The notes: generated by a model from the sequence alone, not told the origin. A stretch of 64,000 bases of DNA from Ferruginibacter sp. (GCA_030831945.1 JAURKC010000022.1:124001-188000), one strand, 5' to 3'. Shown: positions 45,732-55,854, numbered from the stretch's first letter. Numbers and translations are program-made.

Positions 45732-46703
45732 TCAGCTTCTTTTAATGAAAAACTGTTGCAATATTTTTACATAATCCTCATCCGTTCTAATATGTAAAAG
45801 ATCAGCACCTGCTTTTTTGAAATAATTTTTACACAAATCGCTTTGCTCTATAAATCTTTTTTTATACGTATACTGAACCAGCGCATCATTACTGTCAATC
45901 AGCTTTTGATTGCCCGTTTCGAAATCTTGTACCACTAACAATCCTGCTTCGGGCAGCTGCATATCCATCTTGTCGTACACCCGCAAACCGATTACATCGT
46001 GCCTGCCACCAATCACTTTCAAATCATCCTCAAATACTGCGTCTACAAAATCACTCATTATAAAAGCAATACTTTTTTGGCGAGTAGCTTTATTAAAAAA
46101 CTTAATAGCTTCTTCCATCTTAGTGCTTTTTCCTACAGGAGTAGTTGATAATAACTGTCGCACAATATAAAGAGCGTGCTGCCTTCCTTTTTTAGGTGGA
46201 ATGAATTTTTCAACCTTATCACTAAAAAATATTACGCCTACCTTATCATTATTATTAATAGCACTAAAGGTTAATAAAGCACCCATCTCAGTAAGCATAT
46301 CGCGCTTTCTTGATTGAACCGTTCCAAATAAATTACTAGCACTCGTATCCACCAATAAATAAATACAAAGCTCTCTTTCCTCTTCAAATACCTTGGTAAA
46401 GGGATGGCTAAATCTAGCACTTACATTCCAATCAATAAATCGCACATCATCCCCTGCATAGTACTCCCTAACCTCTCTAAAGCTCATTCCCTTTCCTTTG
46501 AAAGCAGAATGATATTCTCCAGTAAACAAATGGGTGGTGATTTTTTTACTCTTAATCTCTAATTCACGAACCTTACGCATCATAGCAGCCCCATTTAATT
46601 CGTTTGACAGAATAGATTCAGTAGGCTGCAAATTTTCCGTATTAATTTTCTTTTTAAACAAACTGATTGATTGAATAAAGTGCTTAAAGTAAATATTTGA
46701 CAA
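45732..46703 (-). CDS. DUF58 domain protein
   Basis: A 323-residue protein of the DUF58 family with the signature EYHSAFKGKGMSFREVREYYAG then DVRFIDWNVSARF near residues 65-100. It is part of a MoxR/Bat cluster. The longest frame starts at a TTG (46703), 2 nt after the moxR stop; tandem ATGs at 46583/46580 are the alternative. I kept the TTG because of the tight operon spacing and an open 40-codon extension, but the start is unsure. Confidence 0.85.
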   Translation of the reverse strand: MSNIYFKHFIQSISLFKKKINTENLQPTESILSNELNGAAMMRKVRELEIKSKKITTHLFTGEYHSAFKGKGMSFREVREYYAGDDVRFIDWNVSARFSHPFTKVFEEERELCIYLLVDTSASNLFGTVQSRKRDMLTEMGALLTFSAINNNDKVGVIFFSDKVEKFIPPKKGRQHALYIVRQLLSTTPVGKSTKMEEAIKFFNKATRQKSIAFIMSDFVDAVFEDDLKVIGGRHDVIGLRVYDKMDMQLPEAGLLVVQDFETGNQKLIDSNDALVQYTYKKRFIEQSDLCKNYFKKAGADLLHIRTDEDYVKILQQFFIKRS

Positions 46704-46705
46704 TC

Positions 46706-47707
46706 CTAAGGAACTACTACTACCCTTAATATCTCGTCAATTATCATGGAAACGTTTACATTTTCTGCTTCGGCCTCATAGGTTAGACCAATACGATGGC
46801 GCAATACATCTTTACAAATACTCCTTACATCTTCAGGAATTACAAAACCCCTTTTATTTAAATATGCATGTGCCTTAGCCGCTAAAGCTAAATTAATACT
46901 TGCCCTTGGGGAACCTCCGAAACTAATCAGCGGCTTTAATTTAGGCAGATTGTATTTCTCTGGATAACGAGTAGCAAATACGATATCCAAAATATAATTT
47001 TCAACTTTTTCGTCTAAGTAAACTTTTCTTACTAATTCTTTTGCAATCAAAATTTCTTGAGTAGATGCTACAGCAGAGATTGGTGGAAAAGATAAGCCCT
47101 CCGTATTTTGACGAATGATTAACTGCTCCTCCGTCTTTGAAGGATAATCAATAATCACCTTTAGCATAAACCTATCCACCTGTGCTTCGGGTAAGGGATA
47201 GGTCCCTTCCTGTTCAATTGGGTTTTGTGTTGCTAGTACTAGAAATGGCTCTTCTAATTTGAAGGTAGTATCGCCAATGGTTACCTGCCTTTCTTGCATA
47301 GCCTCTAATAAAGCACTCTGTACTTTTGCAGGGGCCCTATTGATTTCATCTGCTAAAATGAAATTTGAAAAAATGGGCCCTTTACGCACCATAAATTCAT
47401 TTTTTGCCTGATTGTAAATCATGGTACCTACCACATCCGCTGGCAACAAATCAGGTGTAAACTGTATTCGGCTAAAATTTGCATGAATGGATTGCGCTAA
47501 GGATTTAATAGATAGTGTTTTTGCTAATCCAGGCACCCCCTCTAATAATACATGCCCATTACTCAATAAGCCAATCAATAACCTTTCAATCATCCCGTGT
47601 TGGCCCACAATTACTTTACTTAATTCATCATTAATTTTGTTAACAAACCCTGCTGACTGGTTGATCTCCTCATTCAGCAAGCGGATGTCTTCGGCAGTTT
47701 GAAGCAT
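46706..47707 (-). CDS. MoxR-type AAA+ ATPase
   Basis: A 333-residue AAA+ ATPase. Walker A GVPGLAKT (57-64), Walker B and sensor LADEINRAPAKVQSALLEAMQE (about 115-138), and the MoxR motif ATQNPIEQEGTYPLPEAQVDRF (about 160-181). It is the first gene of the MoxR-DUF58-BatD-BatA operon and probably assembles or remodels the VWA-domain proteins. Start ATG 47707. Confidence 0.95.
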   Translation of the reverse strand: MLQTAEDIRLLNEEINQSAGFVNKINDELSKVIVGQHGMIERLLIGLLSNGHVLLEGVPGLAKTLSIKSLAQSIHANFSRIQFTPDLLPADVVGTMIYNQAKNEFMVRKGPIFSNFILADEINRAPAKVQSALLEAMQERQVTIGDTTFKLEEPFLVLATQNPIEQEGTYPLPEAQVDRFMLKVIIDYPSKTEEQLIIRQNTEGLSFPPISAVASTQEILIAKELVRKVYLDEKVENYILDIVFATRYPEKYNLPKLKPLISFGGSPRASINLALAAKAHAYLNKRGFVIPEDVRSICKDVLRHRIGLTYEAEAENVNVSMIIDEILRVVVVP

Positions 47708-48001
47708 AATAAATAATTAAATTCGCCCTCTGTAAGAGAGCCGATTTGAAAATTACAAAATCAATTGAAATGGATGAGTCAAATGAACTCCCTCCAATAC
47801 CTATTTGGTGAGCGAAAATACGAACTATACCACTACAATAATATCATCAAGGCCCCGATATTCGTTAAAATCTACTTAATCCTAGGGTACTTTCTAATTA
47901 ATTTTAGCTTTTACAAACATTAAGGGGTGTGTTTTATATTACTATCATATTTATTGTAAATTCGTAATTAATAATTAATAACCGATACTAAAAATAATTC
48001 T

Positions 48002-48790
48002 ATGGATTTTTATTGGGTATACGACATTCCTGAATGGCAATTTTTCATTCTTTGCAATTTACTTTTTATATCTTTTTCACTTCTAGGGACTTTTTTCTTT
48101 AGCAAAAAATTTGAAAAGCTGTTTTCACTAAGTGTTGAACATAATTCCATTGTTTCAACTTTTATAGCCACGAGTGGTGTTTTTTATGGTATTACACTTG
48201 GCTTAATTGCAGTAGGGACATTTGAAAACTACAATTCTGTAGAATCAACAGTGAATAATGAAAGTAGTTCATTAGGGAGCTTGTATGATAATGTAGAAAT
48301 ATTGGAGGACTCTAGTAAAGTGAAAATGCTTGCTACGCTTAAGAATTATACCACCTTTATTGTTGATACTGCTTGGGCGCTGCAAAAAGAAGGTGTAATT
48401 TCAAATAGAGGCGCCGAAATTATAAACTCCTTTGAAAAAGAATTAGCCCATTACGTCCCAAAGAGTGAAAAAGATAAAATACTTTTTACTGAAGTTTTTA
48501 AACAATTAAATACGCTGATAAGAGATAGAAGACTGAGGTTAAATTCTGTCAGTTCAGCATTACCCTCTGCTATTTGGATCATTTTGTTTCTAGGCGCCTT
48601 TGTCAATATCGCTCTGACTTGGTGTTTGGTCATTAATAATAAAAAATTAGATATTATCATGAATGTTTTAAGTGGATTACTTCTTGGATCACTCATTTTT
48701 CTAATTGCATCACTAGACAATCCTTACAGGGGAGATTTTTCGGTTAGCCCTCAAGCGTTTCAGGTATTATTAGATGAATTGATGAAATAA
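48002..48790 (+). CDS. DUF4239 (bestrophin-like) membrane protein
   Basis: A 262-residue protein with four membrane helices (about 12-33, 48-70, 190-210, 217-236) and an intervening soluble helical part, and the DUF4239-type end SLDNPYRGDFSVSPQAFQ. A bestrophin-like ion-channel fold has been suggested for this family; function unproven. Confidence 0.83.
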   Translation: MDFYWVYDIPEWQFFILCNLLFISFSLLGTFFFSKKFEKLFSLSVEHNSIVSTFIATSGVFYGITLGLIAVGTFENYNSVESTVNNESSSLGSLYDNVEILEDSSKVKMLATLKNYTTFIVDTAWALQKEGVISNRGAEIINSFEKELAHYVPKSEKDKILFTEVFKQLNTLIRDRRLRLNSVSSALPSAIWIILFLGAFVNIALTWCLVINNKKLDIIMNVLSGLLLGSLIFLIASLDNPYRGDFSVSPQAFQVLLDELMK

Positions 48791-48861
48791 AATATTTATT
48801 AAATACGATTCAAATTTGATCATTTAATAGATAAGCCCTAATTCTTAAATTTATTTAAGTG

Positions 48862-49374
48862 ATGGAAAGTGAAATCTTATTTTTAGAAAAGCAAAAATTT
48901 AGGCAATGGTGGCTTTGGGCAATCCTGCTAATCATTAACGTAATCATGTTTTGGGGTGTTTTCCAGCAAATAATAAATGGCGAGCAATTGGGAGATAAAC
49001 CGATGAGTAATTGGGGGCTTTTATTAACCACTACCCCTCTCCTTTTAATCACTCTGTTAATTTTTACTATTCGACTTGATACCCTCATCAAAAAAGATGG
49101 AATCTACGTAAGATTTTTTCCCTTTCATTGGTCTTTTAAAAAATTTTCATGGGACAAGATTGCTAGTGCTTATGTAAGACAATATTCTTCTCTGTCAGAA
49201 TATGGAGGATGGGGCATGAGGATTGGTTTATTTGGAAAAGGAAAAGCATGGAATATATCCGGTGACAAAGGATTGCAGCTCGAATTTACCGATAAGAAAA
49301 AATTATTAATTGGCACAGCTCAACCAGAAGAACTAGCTGCGACACTTGAAAAGATTGGCCACCTAACAAAATAA
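48862..49374 (+). CDS. Small membrane protein of unknown function
   Basis: A 170-residue protein with two N-terminal helices (about 17-34 and 53-72) and a cytosolic beta-rich C-terminus with a PH-like look (GIYVRFFPFHWSFKKFSWDK). It may belong to DUF6141 by memory, not by search. The open frame begins at a GTG 48859, but ATG 48862 is preferred. It follows DUF4239 on the same strand. Confidence 0.75.
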   Translation: MESEILFLEKQKFRQWWLWAILLIINVIMFWGVFQQIINGEQLGDKPMSNWGLLLTTTPLLLITLLIFTIRLDTLIKKDGIYVRFFPFHWSFKKFSWDKIASAYVRQYSSLSEYGGWGMRIGLFGKGKAWNISGDKGLQLEFTDKKKLLIGTAQPEELAATLEKIGHLTK

Positions 49375-49423
49375 AAAACTGAACTCCCTTTTTATAGGCT
49401 CCAGTAACAGGCTTACCATTTGA

Positions 49424-51106
49424 TTAAATCAAATACTTTCCTACAATTGGCATTCTTCTTCCTATTCCAAAAGCCTTCGGCGAAATTCGAATGATTGGAC
49501 AAAATTGGTTACGTTTATATTCATTCATATTCACCATTTTTAATACCCTATCGACCAAGTTTGAATCAAATCCCTGCGCTTTAATTTCCTTAGGGCCAAG
49601 CCTTCTTTCGATGTATTGATATAATAATTTATCCAGTACTTCATATTCAGGCAATGAATCAGCATCTTTTTGTCCAGGTCTTAATTCGGCAGAAGGGGCT
49701 TTCGAAATTATATTAGTTGGAATAACTATTTTATCTCTATTAATATAATTTGCTAGGGCATATACTTGTAATTTATAACAATCACCTAGCACGCCAATCC
49801 CACCAGCCATATCTCCATATAAGGTTCCATACCCCGTAGCTAATTCACTTTTGTTAGACGTATTGAGTAGTATATATCCAAATTTATTTGCGATCGCCAT
49901 CAGTAAATTCCCTCTACTTCTACTTTGAATATTTTCTTCTGCCAAACTAAAAGGTAAATCACCAAAAATAGGTTTGAGTTCAGATAAAAAAGAATCATAA
50001 ATATTTTTGATTGGAATAATATCATAAGGATTACCTAAGTTAATGCTAAGTATTTCGGCATCTGCCACCGAATGATCAGAAGAATATTGTGAAGGCATTA
50101 ATATTGACCTTACATTTTCCGCTCCCAAAGCAGTACAGGCAAGAGCGATCGTTACTGCACTATCAATTCCACCACTACTTCCTATAATGGCTTTTGAAAA
50201 CCCCATCTTACTAAAATAATCTCTGATTCCTAAAATAATTGCATCATGTACCTGGTCAATATTTCTTTGTTCATCTAAGGAAGAAGGTAAAATAACTTTA
50301 TCAGTCCAATGGCTAGAAGTTTCAATAATAGCCGCATCAATTAACCCGTCATCTGAAAGCGTAAAGCTTTGTAAAGCCTCTTCAAACTTTGGTAGCTGAC
50401 CACATAAGTTGGCATTTTTATCATAGACCATCGAAGCTCCATCAAAAACTACTTCGGTTTGACTTCCTACTCCATTGCAATAGAAAATTGGTAACTGATA
50501 CTTGACCACATTTGCTTTAATAGTTGCTTTTCGCTGATCATCATGCGTATAATCAAAAGGAGATGCCGAAATATTAATCATTAGATTAGGCTGCTGCTCC
50601 ATTAATTTATCCATCGGACAGATTCTGTACAATGGATTATTACCTAGGTTCCAAATATCTTCACAGATGGTAAGTGCAATTTTTTTACCCTTAAACTCAA
50701 TCACATTCCATTCAAAAGCCGGTTCAAAATATCGATATTCATCAAATACATCATAAGTAGGCAAGAGCGTTTTATGAGCTACACCAATGACTTGTTGATT
50801 GTATAAAAAATAGGCTGCATTAAATAGATCCTTTCCTTCTTTTACCTTATTTCTATCAGGTGCACCTACTATCACTGCGATAGAATCGGCATGTGATTTA
50901 ATCAAATCAATCGTAGCATTACATTGATCTATAAAGTCGTCGAATTCTAAAAAATCACGCGGGGGATAACCACATACGCTCAATTCACTAAATACAATCA
51001 TATCCCCACCCTGTTTTTTTGCAGCTTCAATAGCAGCAATGATTTTTTGAGCATTGCTTTCGAAATTTCCTATGTGATAGTTTTGTTGCGCCAAAAATAT
51101 TTTCAT
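49424..51106 (-). CDS. nadE: NAD+ synthase (glutamine-hydrolysing)
   Basis: A 560-residue two-domain enzyme: N-terminal nitrilase-fold glutaminase with FSELSVCGYPPRDF (Glu41) and the nucleophile in ICEDIWNLG, then a C-terminal synthetase domain with ATP loop GSSGGIDSAV. It makes NAD+ from deamido-NAD+, ATP and glutamine. It is divergent from gldB by 87 nt. nadE-gldB adjacency is known in Flavobacterium. Confidence 0.95.
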   Translation of the reverse strand: MKIFLAQQNYHIGNFESNAQKIIAAIEAAKKQGGDMIVFSELSVCGYPPRDFLEFDDFIDQCNATIDLIKSHADSIAVIVGAPDRNKVKEGKDLFNAAYFLYNQQVIGVAHKTLLPTYDVFDEYRYFEPAFEWNVIEFKGKKIALTICEDIWNLGNNPLYRICPMDKLMEQQPNLMINISASPFDYTHDDQRKATIKANVVKYQLPIFYCNGVGSQTEVVFDGASMVYDKNANLCGQLPKFEEALQSFTLSDDGLIDAAIIETSSHWTDKVILPSSLDEQRNIDQVHDAIILGIRDYFSKMGFSKAIIGSSGGIDSAVTIALACTALGAENVRSILMPSQYSSDHSVADAEILSINLGNPYDIIPIKNIYDSFLSELKPIFGDLPFSLAEENIQSRSRGNLLMAIANKFGYILLNTSNKSELATGYGTLYGDMAGGIGVLGDCYKLQVYALANYINRDKIVIPTNIISKAPSAELRPGQKDADSLPEYEVLDKLLYQYIERRLGPKEIKAQGFDSNLVDRVLKMVNMNEYKRNQFCPIIRISPKAFGIGRRMPIVGKYLI

Positions 51107-51193
51107 AACACTGCCATTAAAGGGCCTTAACTTTATATTTAGAAATGATTGTATTTATTTGTAAAGTTAAAACATTGAACCACATTAATTAGT

Positions 51194-52207
51194 ATGAAAT
51201 TACCTGTCTTTGCCTTTTTATTATCCATCGGCTTATTTTCCTGTAATGAGCATGATAAAATACCAGACGTTTTTACTATACCGGTTAGTTTAAAAACTAC
51301 CCGATTTGAACAGGATTTATTCGATACCACTTCAAATAATTTATTAGATTACCTAATTCAATTACAAAAAAAAGAACCTGGTTTTACCGAAACCTATTTA
51401 TCAGCTATTTTAAATGTTTCTCCTAACTGGCCGAGAGATTCTGCAGCCACCTATGTAAATTCATTTTTAACCGCCTACCGACCTATTTTTGACAGTTCGG
51501 AATTAACTTTCCACAACTTCAGTCCTTATGAGAAAGAAATTAAAAATGGATTGCAGTTTGTAAAATATTATTTTCCTACCTATTTATTGCCTACCCGATT
51601 GATTACCTATATCGGTCCTGCAGATGGCTATGGCGACATATTAACGAACGATGCGCTCATTGTAGGATTGCAATTCCATCTAGGTAAAGATTTTTCTCTT
51701 TACAAAACTAGTTTGGTGCAAAATACTTACCCAACCTACTTATCCAGTCGTTTTGAACCAGGCTATATTGTTGTTAATTGTATGAATAATATAGTAAATG
51801 ACCTCTACCCAGAAAAAATAAATGATAAATCTTTGGTCATCCAAATGATCGAAAAGGGAAAACGTATTTATTTACTAAGTAAATTTTTACCCAAAACAGC
51901 CGAGTATAAATTAATTGGGTATTCAGAAAAACAATTAGAAGATGCCTATGAACACGAAGCTGTCATCTGGGATCTTTTTGTAAAAAATGATTATCTCCAA
52001 ATAACAGACAAGAATATCATTAAGAATTATATTGGAGAAAGCCCTAAGACTCAAGAATTGGGTGAAGGAGCTCCTGGAAATATCGGTTCATTTTGTGGAT
52101 GGCAAATTGTTAAAAAATTTGCTAAAAAGAATCAAAACTTAACACTCCAGCAACTGATGGATACCGATCCTGAAATGATATTACAGCTAGCTAAATATAA
52201 ACCCTAA
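51194..52207 (+). CDS. gldB: GldB-like gliding-motility lipoprotein
   Basis: A 337-residue lipoprotein with lipobox LFSC (Cys17). The family context is the adjacent nadE. The N-terminal mature region reads TTRFEQDLFD, and later YIVVNCMNNIVNDLYPEK and HEAVIWDLFVKND occur. GldB is an essential gliding/type IX secretion-linked protein in Flavobacterium; many non-gliding Bacteroidota keep it. No gldC is found beside it here, and the desaturase gene converges 6 nt downstream. Confidence 0.85.
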   Translation: MKLPVFAFLLSIGLFSCNEHDKIPDVFTIPVSLKTTRFEQDLFDTTSNNLLDYLIQLQKKEPGFTETYLSAILNVSPNWPRDSAATYVNSFLTAYRPIFDSSELTFHNFSPYEKEIKNGLQFVKYYFPTYLLPTRLITYIGPADGYGDILTNDALIVGLQFHLGKDFSLYKTSLVQNTYPTYLSSRFEPGYIVVNCMNNIVNDLYPEKINDKSLVIQMIEKGKRIYLLSKFLPKTAEYKLIGYSEKQLEDAYEHEAVIWDLFVKNDYLQITDKNIIKNYIGESPKTQELGEGAPGNIGSFCGWQIVKKFAKKNQNLTLQQLMDTDPEMILQLAKYKP

Positions 52208-52213
52208 GCATGC

Positions 52214-53320
52214 TTAAGCAGCCTGTGCTTGCTGATTTTCAACAACCAACGGTTCATTACCTAACATTTTCATCACTCGAAAATGGGAAGCTATTGCCCC
52301 TGTAATAGTTGGATATTGATTGTAAGGCAAATGAAATTCAGCACATTTTTCAATCACTATTTTACTAATTGCAGGATAATGAATATGACTGACTTTTGGA
52401 AAAAGGTGATGTTCAATTTGAAAGTTCAACCCTCCCACAAACCATGAAATCACTCGATTGCTCATCGAAAAATTAGAACTTGTTTTAATTTGATGCTCTG
52501 CCCAAGCAGTTTCGATATGCTTCGTTTCATCCAATGCAACATTTTCAAATTCCGTATTCTCTACAACATGCGCTAATTGGAATACTAAGGAAAGGGTAAG
52601 CCCCATTACTATATGCAATAAAAAGAACCCAATTAACCAAGGTCCCAATCCCCATACAATAATAGGAACCACTATATAAAAAATAAGATAGCCAACCTTG
52701 GTTGCCCAAAATATGATATGATTTTTCACGCTCATTTTCCAAGCCTCGGTAGTATAGATTTTTCTTGAAAAATATTTTGCGAAGTCCATGAAAAATAGCC
52801 AAAATATAGAAGACAAGGCATATACAGGAAGTAAATACAAATGCTGGACTTTATGAGCGGGTACCCATTTTTGAGTTTCACACTGACGAATAATAGGACT
52901 CTTCGCTATATCGTCATCTATTCCATCTACATTGGTGTAAGTATGGTGAATGATGTTATGCTTTTGCTTCCAGAAAAAAGAACTAGCCCCTAATGCATTA
53001 GCTGATAATCCAATTAAATCGTTCAACCAAGACTTAGTGCTATAGCTACCATGGTTAGCATCATGCATCACACTAAATCCTATACTAGCAAATGTAAATC
53101 CCAATAAAGCACAAAAAACTAGCGCTAGCAAAGGAGTAATTGGTAAAAATATCAGGCTTCCATACATAGCTAAAGCCGCCCCCACCAAAGTGATTGTCTT
53201 GATATATAAGCGCCAGTCGCCTGTTCTTTTAATACCATTGGTATCAAAATACTCGTCTACTGAAAGTTTTAAGCTTTGGTAGAATTGATTGTTACGGTTA
53301 TCGAAGGTTACTTTTGCCAT
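52214..53320 (-). CDS. Fatty acid (acyl-CoA/acyl-lipid) desaturase
   Basis: A 368-residue membrane-bound di-iron desaturase. The three histidine boxes HDANHGS, HNIIHH and QIEHH are all present, together with several membrane helices. There is no fused cytochrome b5 domain. It introduces a double bond into fatty acids; regiospecificity is not readable. Close members are annotated as linoleoyl-CoA desaturase-like. It converges on gldB. Confidence 0.92.
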   Translation of the reverse strand: MAKVTFDNRNNQFYQSLKLSVDEYFDTNGIKRTGDWRLYIKTITLVGAALAMYGSLIFLPITPLLALVFCALLGFTFASIGFSVMHDANHGSYSTKSWLNDLIGLSANALGASSFFWKQKHNIIHHTYTNVDGIDDDIAKSPIIRQCETQKWVPAHKVQHLYLLPVYALSSIFWLFFMDFAKYFSRKIYTTEAWKMSVKNHIIFWATKVGYLIFYIVVPIIVWGLGPWLIGFFLLHIVMGLTLSLVFQLAHVVENTEFENVALDETKHIETAWAEHQIKTSSNFSMSNRVISWFVGGLNFQIEHHLFPKVSHIHYPAISKIVIEKCAEFHLPYNQYPTITGAIASHFRVMKMLGNEPLVVENQQAQAA

Positions 53321-53429
53321 ATGGTATATTGGTGTAAAAAAAAGTCAATCGTTGAAATAAGATTTTAATTTATTAAGGAATATAAATCCTCATTTTTAAA
53401 GTTAGGCCATTCAAGCCATTTCTCAATAA

Positions 53430-53816
53430 TTAATTCATCTTAAAAGGAACTGTCAGTTCAAAAATAGGTATTGCTACCTCAAAAGTTTTTGCCGAATTCA
53501 AATTTTCCATTGTGTAGCTGCCATACATCTTACCCATTTCAGTGCTGAGATTACAACCACTTATATATTGGTATTTTTCGCCTGAATTTATCTGCGGCTG
53601 AACACCAATTACTCCTTCACCCTCCACTTCACGACGACTACCGATGGCATCATAAATATACCAATGACGCCTTAATAATTTAACAGGATAATCATTATTA
53701 TTTTCGATAGTAATACGATAAGCAAACATAAATTCGCTATTGGCAATATTACTATACTCTGGCTGGTAGAAAGTTTCTACACTTACTTTTACACCTTCTG
53801 AAATTTTTGAGATCAT
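53430..53816 (-). CDS. apaG: ApaG-like protein
   Basis: A 128-residue single ApaG domain with the family's FMFAYRITIENN and RRHWYIYDA segments. ApaG is associated with cobalt/magnesium efflux and diadenosine-tetraphosphate metabolism in enterobacteria. The function here is uncertain. The upstream gap contains no obvious features. Confidence 0.93.
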   Translation of the reverse strand: MISKISEGVKVSVETFYQPEYSNIANSEFMFAYRITIENNNDYPVKLLRRHWYIYDAIGSRREVEGEGVIGVQPQINSGEKYQYISGCNLSTEMGKMYGSYTMENLNSAKTFEVAIPIFELTVPFKMN

Positions 53817-53985
53817 CCTTTTAAATGTGTTATTACGAAATTAACTCAAAAAACAACCTTTTGTTGTAAAAACTGACAGTAAATGTCATCAAAATGCAAT
53901 AATTAGTTTTATCTCTTTATATGCAATAAATAATACATACATAAGTCGCAACCATCCAACTAGGTATAGGGAGAATAAGTAGAGG

Positions 53986-54330
53986 CTATATTTTTTTTAC
54001 TGATGTAAAGCCATTTTTCTGAAGCCAAAGCAATACTTTATCCCTGTTATCTCCTTGTACAATGATTTCTCCGTCTTTTACTGAACCTCCTGTACCGCAA
54101 AATGTTTTAATTTTTTTACCTAGTTCTTCTTGATCAGTCTTTGTTCCAATGAAGCCTTCTATCAAGGTAACTGCTTTTCCTGCACGATGCTTGGTATCTA
54201 AACGAACTTTAATTTTTTGCTGAGCAGCTGGCAATGTATCCATCTCCTCATCTTGCTCTTGTGCTGGTTTAAAATTAGGATCAGTTGAATAAACCAATCC
54301 ACCTAAAGCATTCAATTTAATTTTTGCCAT
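53986..54330 (-). CDS. yciH: eIF1/SUI1-like translation factor (YciH)
   Basis: A 114-residue SUI1-domain protein. AGKAVTLIEGF and TFCGTGGSVKDGEIIVQGD (about 50-100) are the SUI1 core. Bacterial YciH resembles eIF1 and may influence start-codon choice. An N-terminal ~35-residue extension (KIKLNALGGLVYSTDPNF) is typical for the family. It is upstream of apaG and downstream of nadC on the same strand. Confidence 0.92.
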   Translation of the reverse strand: MAKIKLNALGGLVYSTDPNFKPAQEQDEEMDTLPAAQQKIKVRLDTKHRAGKAVTLIEGFIGTKTDQEELGKKIKTFCGTGGSVKDGEIIVQGDNRDKVLLWLQKNGFTSVKKI

Positions 54331-54361
54331 AACGTTATTTTAAAAACCTTAGCTTCCCTTT

Positions 54362-55222
54362 TTACTGATTATTTATAACTGCCTTCAAACTCAGATCTAA
54401 ACTTTTTGCCTGATGAATAATAGCACCGCAAGAAATATAATCAACTCCTGTAGCAGCGTATTCGTCAATATTATGTAGATCAATACCTCCACTCGCTTCT
54501 GTTTCATACTTTCCATCGATAATTTCAATTGCCTCCTTCAATAAGAGAGGGGAAAAATTATCTAACATAATACGATTCACCTTACCAATGGCCATCACTT
54601 TTTTTACATCTACTAAATTTCTAGTCTCCACTTCAATTAAAAGTCCGGGTTTATTATTTTGCACGTACGTAAAGGCTTTTTCAATTGCCTTTTCAATTCC
54701 TCCACAATAATCAATATGGTTGTCTTTGAGCATAATCATATCAAATAAACCAAAGCGATGATTAACACCACCGCCAATTCTAACCGCTTCTTTTTCTAGT
54801 AATCTAAAATTAGGAGTGGTTTTACGGGTATCTAATAATTTGCAGTGAGCATCTTTGAGTCGGTCAACATATTGTCGGGTAAGCGTTGCAATACCACTCA
54901 TGCGTTGCATACAATTCAAGACTAAGCGTTCACCTTGCAAAATTGTATGAATATCCGCCTCCACTTGAAATGCAAGCTCTCCATATTTCATAGGCTCACC
55001 ATCTTTTTTAAAAGAAGTGAATTTGCAATCAGGCTGCAGCGTACGAAATATTTTTTCCGCAACTGATAGACCTGCAAGAATGCCCTGCTCCTTTATTTTC
55101 AACTCCGCAATACCTTTTGCGCCTGCAGGTATACTTGACAAAGTAGAGTGATCGCCATCACCGATATCCTCTGCCAATGCATTTTTAATAAATACCGCTA
55201 ACTGTTGAGTATAAAAGTCCAT
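54362..55222 (-). CDS. nadC: Nicotinate-nucleotide pyrophosphorylase (carboxylating)
   Basis: A 286-residue type-II phosphoribosyltransferase making nicotinate mononucleotide from quinolinate and PRPP in de novo NAD synthesis. Motifs are AEDIGDGDHST near the N-terminus, LNCMQRMSGIAT, LDTRKTTPNFR, and EASGGIDLHNIDEYA. The frame opens with a TTG at 55228, but ATG 55222 is the sensible start. Another NAD gene, nadE, lies in the same window. Confidence 0.95.
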   Translation of the reverse strand: MDFYTQQLAVFIKNALAEDIGDGDHSTLSSIPAGAKGIAELKIKEQGILAGLSVAEKIFRTLQPDCKFTSFKKDGEPMKYGELAFQVEADIHTILQGERLVLNCMQRMSGIATLTRQYVDRLKDAHCKLLDTRKTTPNFRLLEKEAVRIGGGVNHRFGLFDMIMLKDNHIDYCGGIEKAIEKAFTYVQNNKPGLLIEVETRNLVDVKKVMAIGKVNRIMLDNFSPLLLKEAIEIIDGKYETEASGGIDLHNIDEYAATGVDYISCGAIIHQAKSLDLSLKAVINNQ

Positions 55223-55352
55223 ATGCAAATTTATATAAATAAAAAAACCTGCAAACGAAAAGTCTTACAGGTTAAAAAAATATCAAATCAATAGCTATTT
55301 GAAGAGCGACATTTAGCTGATCAAATATTCATGGGTTAAGTATTTGATCCCA

Positions 55353-55733
55353 CTAACTATTTTCAAATCGCAACTCCTGCAATAGCTGTCCACCGCCTTT
55401 TTGCTTCATGAATATAGTGGTGCGAAAACTACCGTTTTTCGTATACAGCGTTCCAATACAAAACTGTGAACCTGCATTTTCTCCTTTGTGAATAATTTCA
55501 AATTTTTTGACTGGATTATTAGTAAAAAAGTCTTTTAGCACCAATTCAGCCTGAGTTTTACTATAAGTATTGCTTTTATCAGGCATACTAATATCTACCA
55601 GGTCATCAAAATATTTAGCAATCAAGGTGAAATTTCCAGACCGCATTGCAGCGACCACTTCATCAATGCCCGTATTTACTTTAAAGGAAGAAAAAAAGAA
55701 CGTTAGAATAGATAACACTAAAAAATATTTCAT
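55353..55733 (-). CDS. DUF4783 family secreted protein
   Basis: A 126-residue protein with a signal peptide (residues 1-16) and one NTF2-like DUF4783 domain: VVAAMRSGNFTLIAKYFDDL and FTNNPVKKFEIIHKGEN. Function unknown; Bacteroidota-specific as far as I know. It is divergent from gpmI. Confidence 0.85.
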   Translation of the reverse strand: MKYFLVLSILTFFFSSFKVNTGIDEVVAAMRSGNFTLIAKYFDDLVDISMPDKSNTYSKTQAELVLKDFFTNNPVKKFEIIHKGENAGSQFCIGTLYTKNGSFRTTIFMKQKGGGQLLQELRFENS

Positions 55734-55846
55734 TGGGTGGTTAAATTTAGGGTTTCAAATTTGCCAAAAACCTGCCAGTATTTTGACAAATAAGGGGGAT
55801 TAACAATGAAAAGATAATTAGCTTTTCCGAAAACCTCTAAAAAAGT

Positions 55847-55854
55847 TAACTTTG
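55847..55854 (+). promoter_or_regulatory. Promoter -7 element (TAACTTTG) abutting gpmI
   Basis: TAACTTTG followed by C fits TAnnTTTG, and the gpmI ATG begins 4 nt later at 55859. Transcription should begin at or near the A of the ATG, making the mRNA leaderless. Confidence 0.65.
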
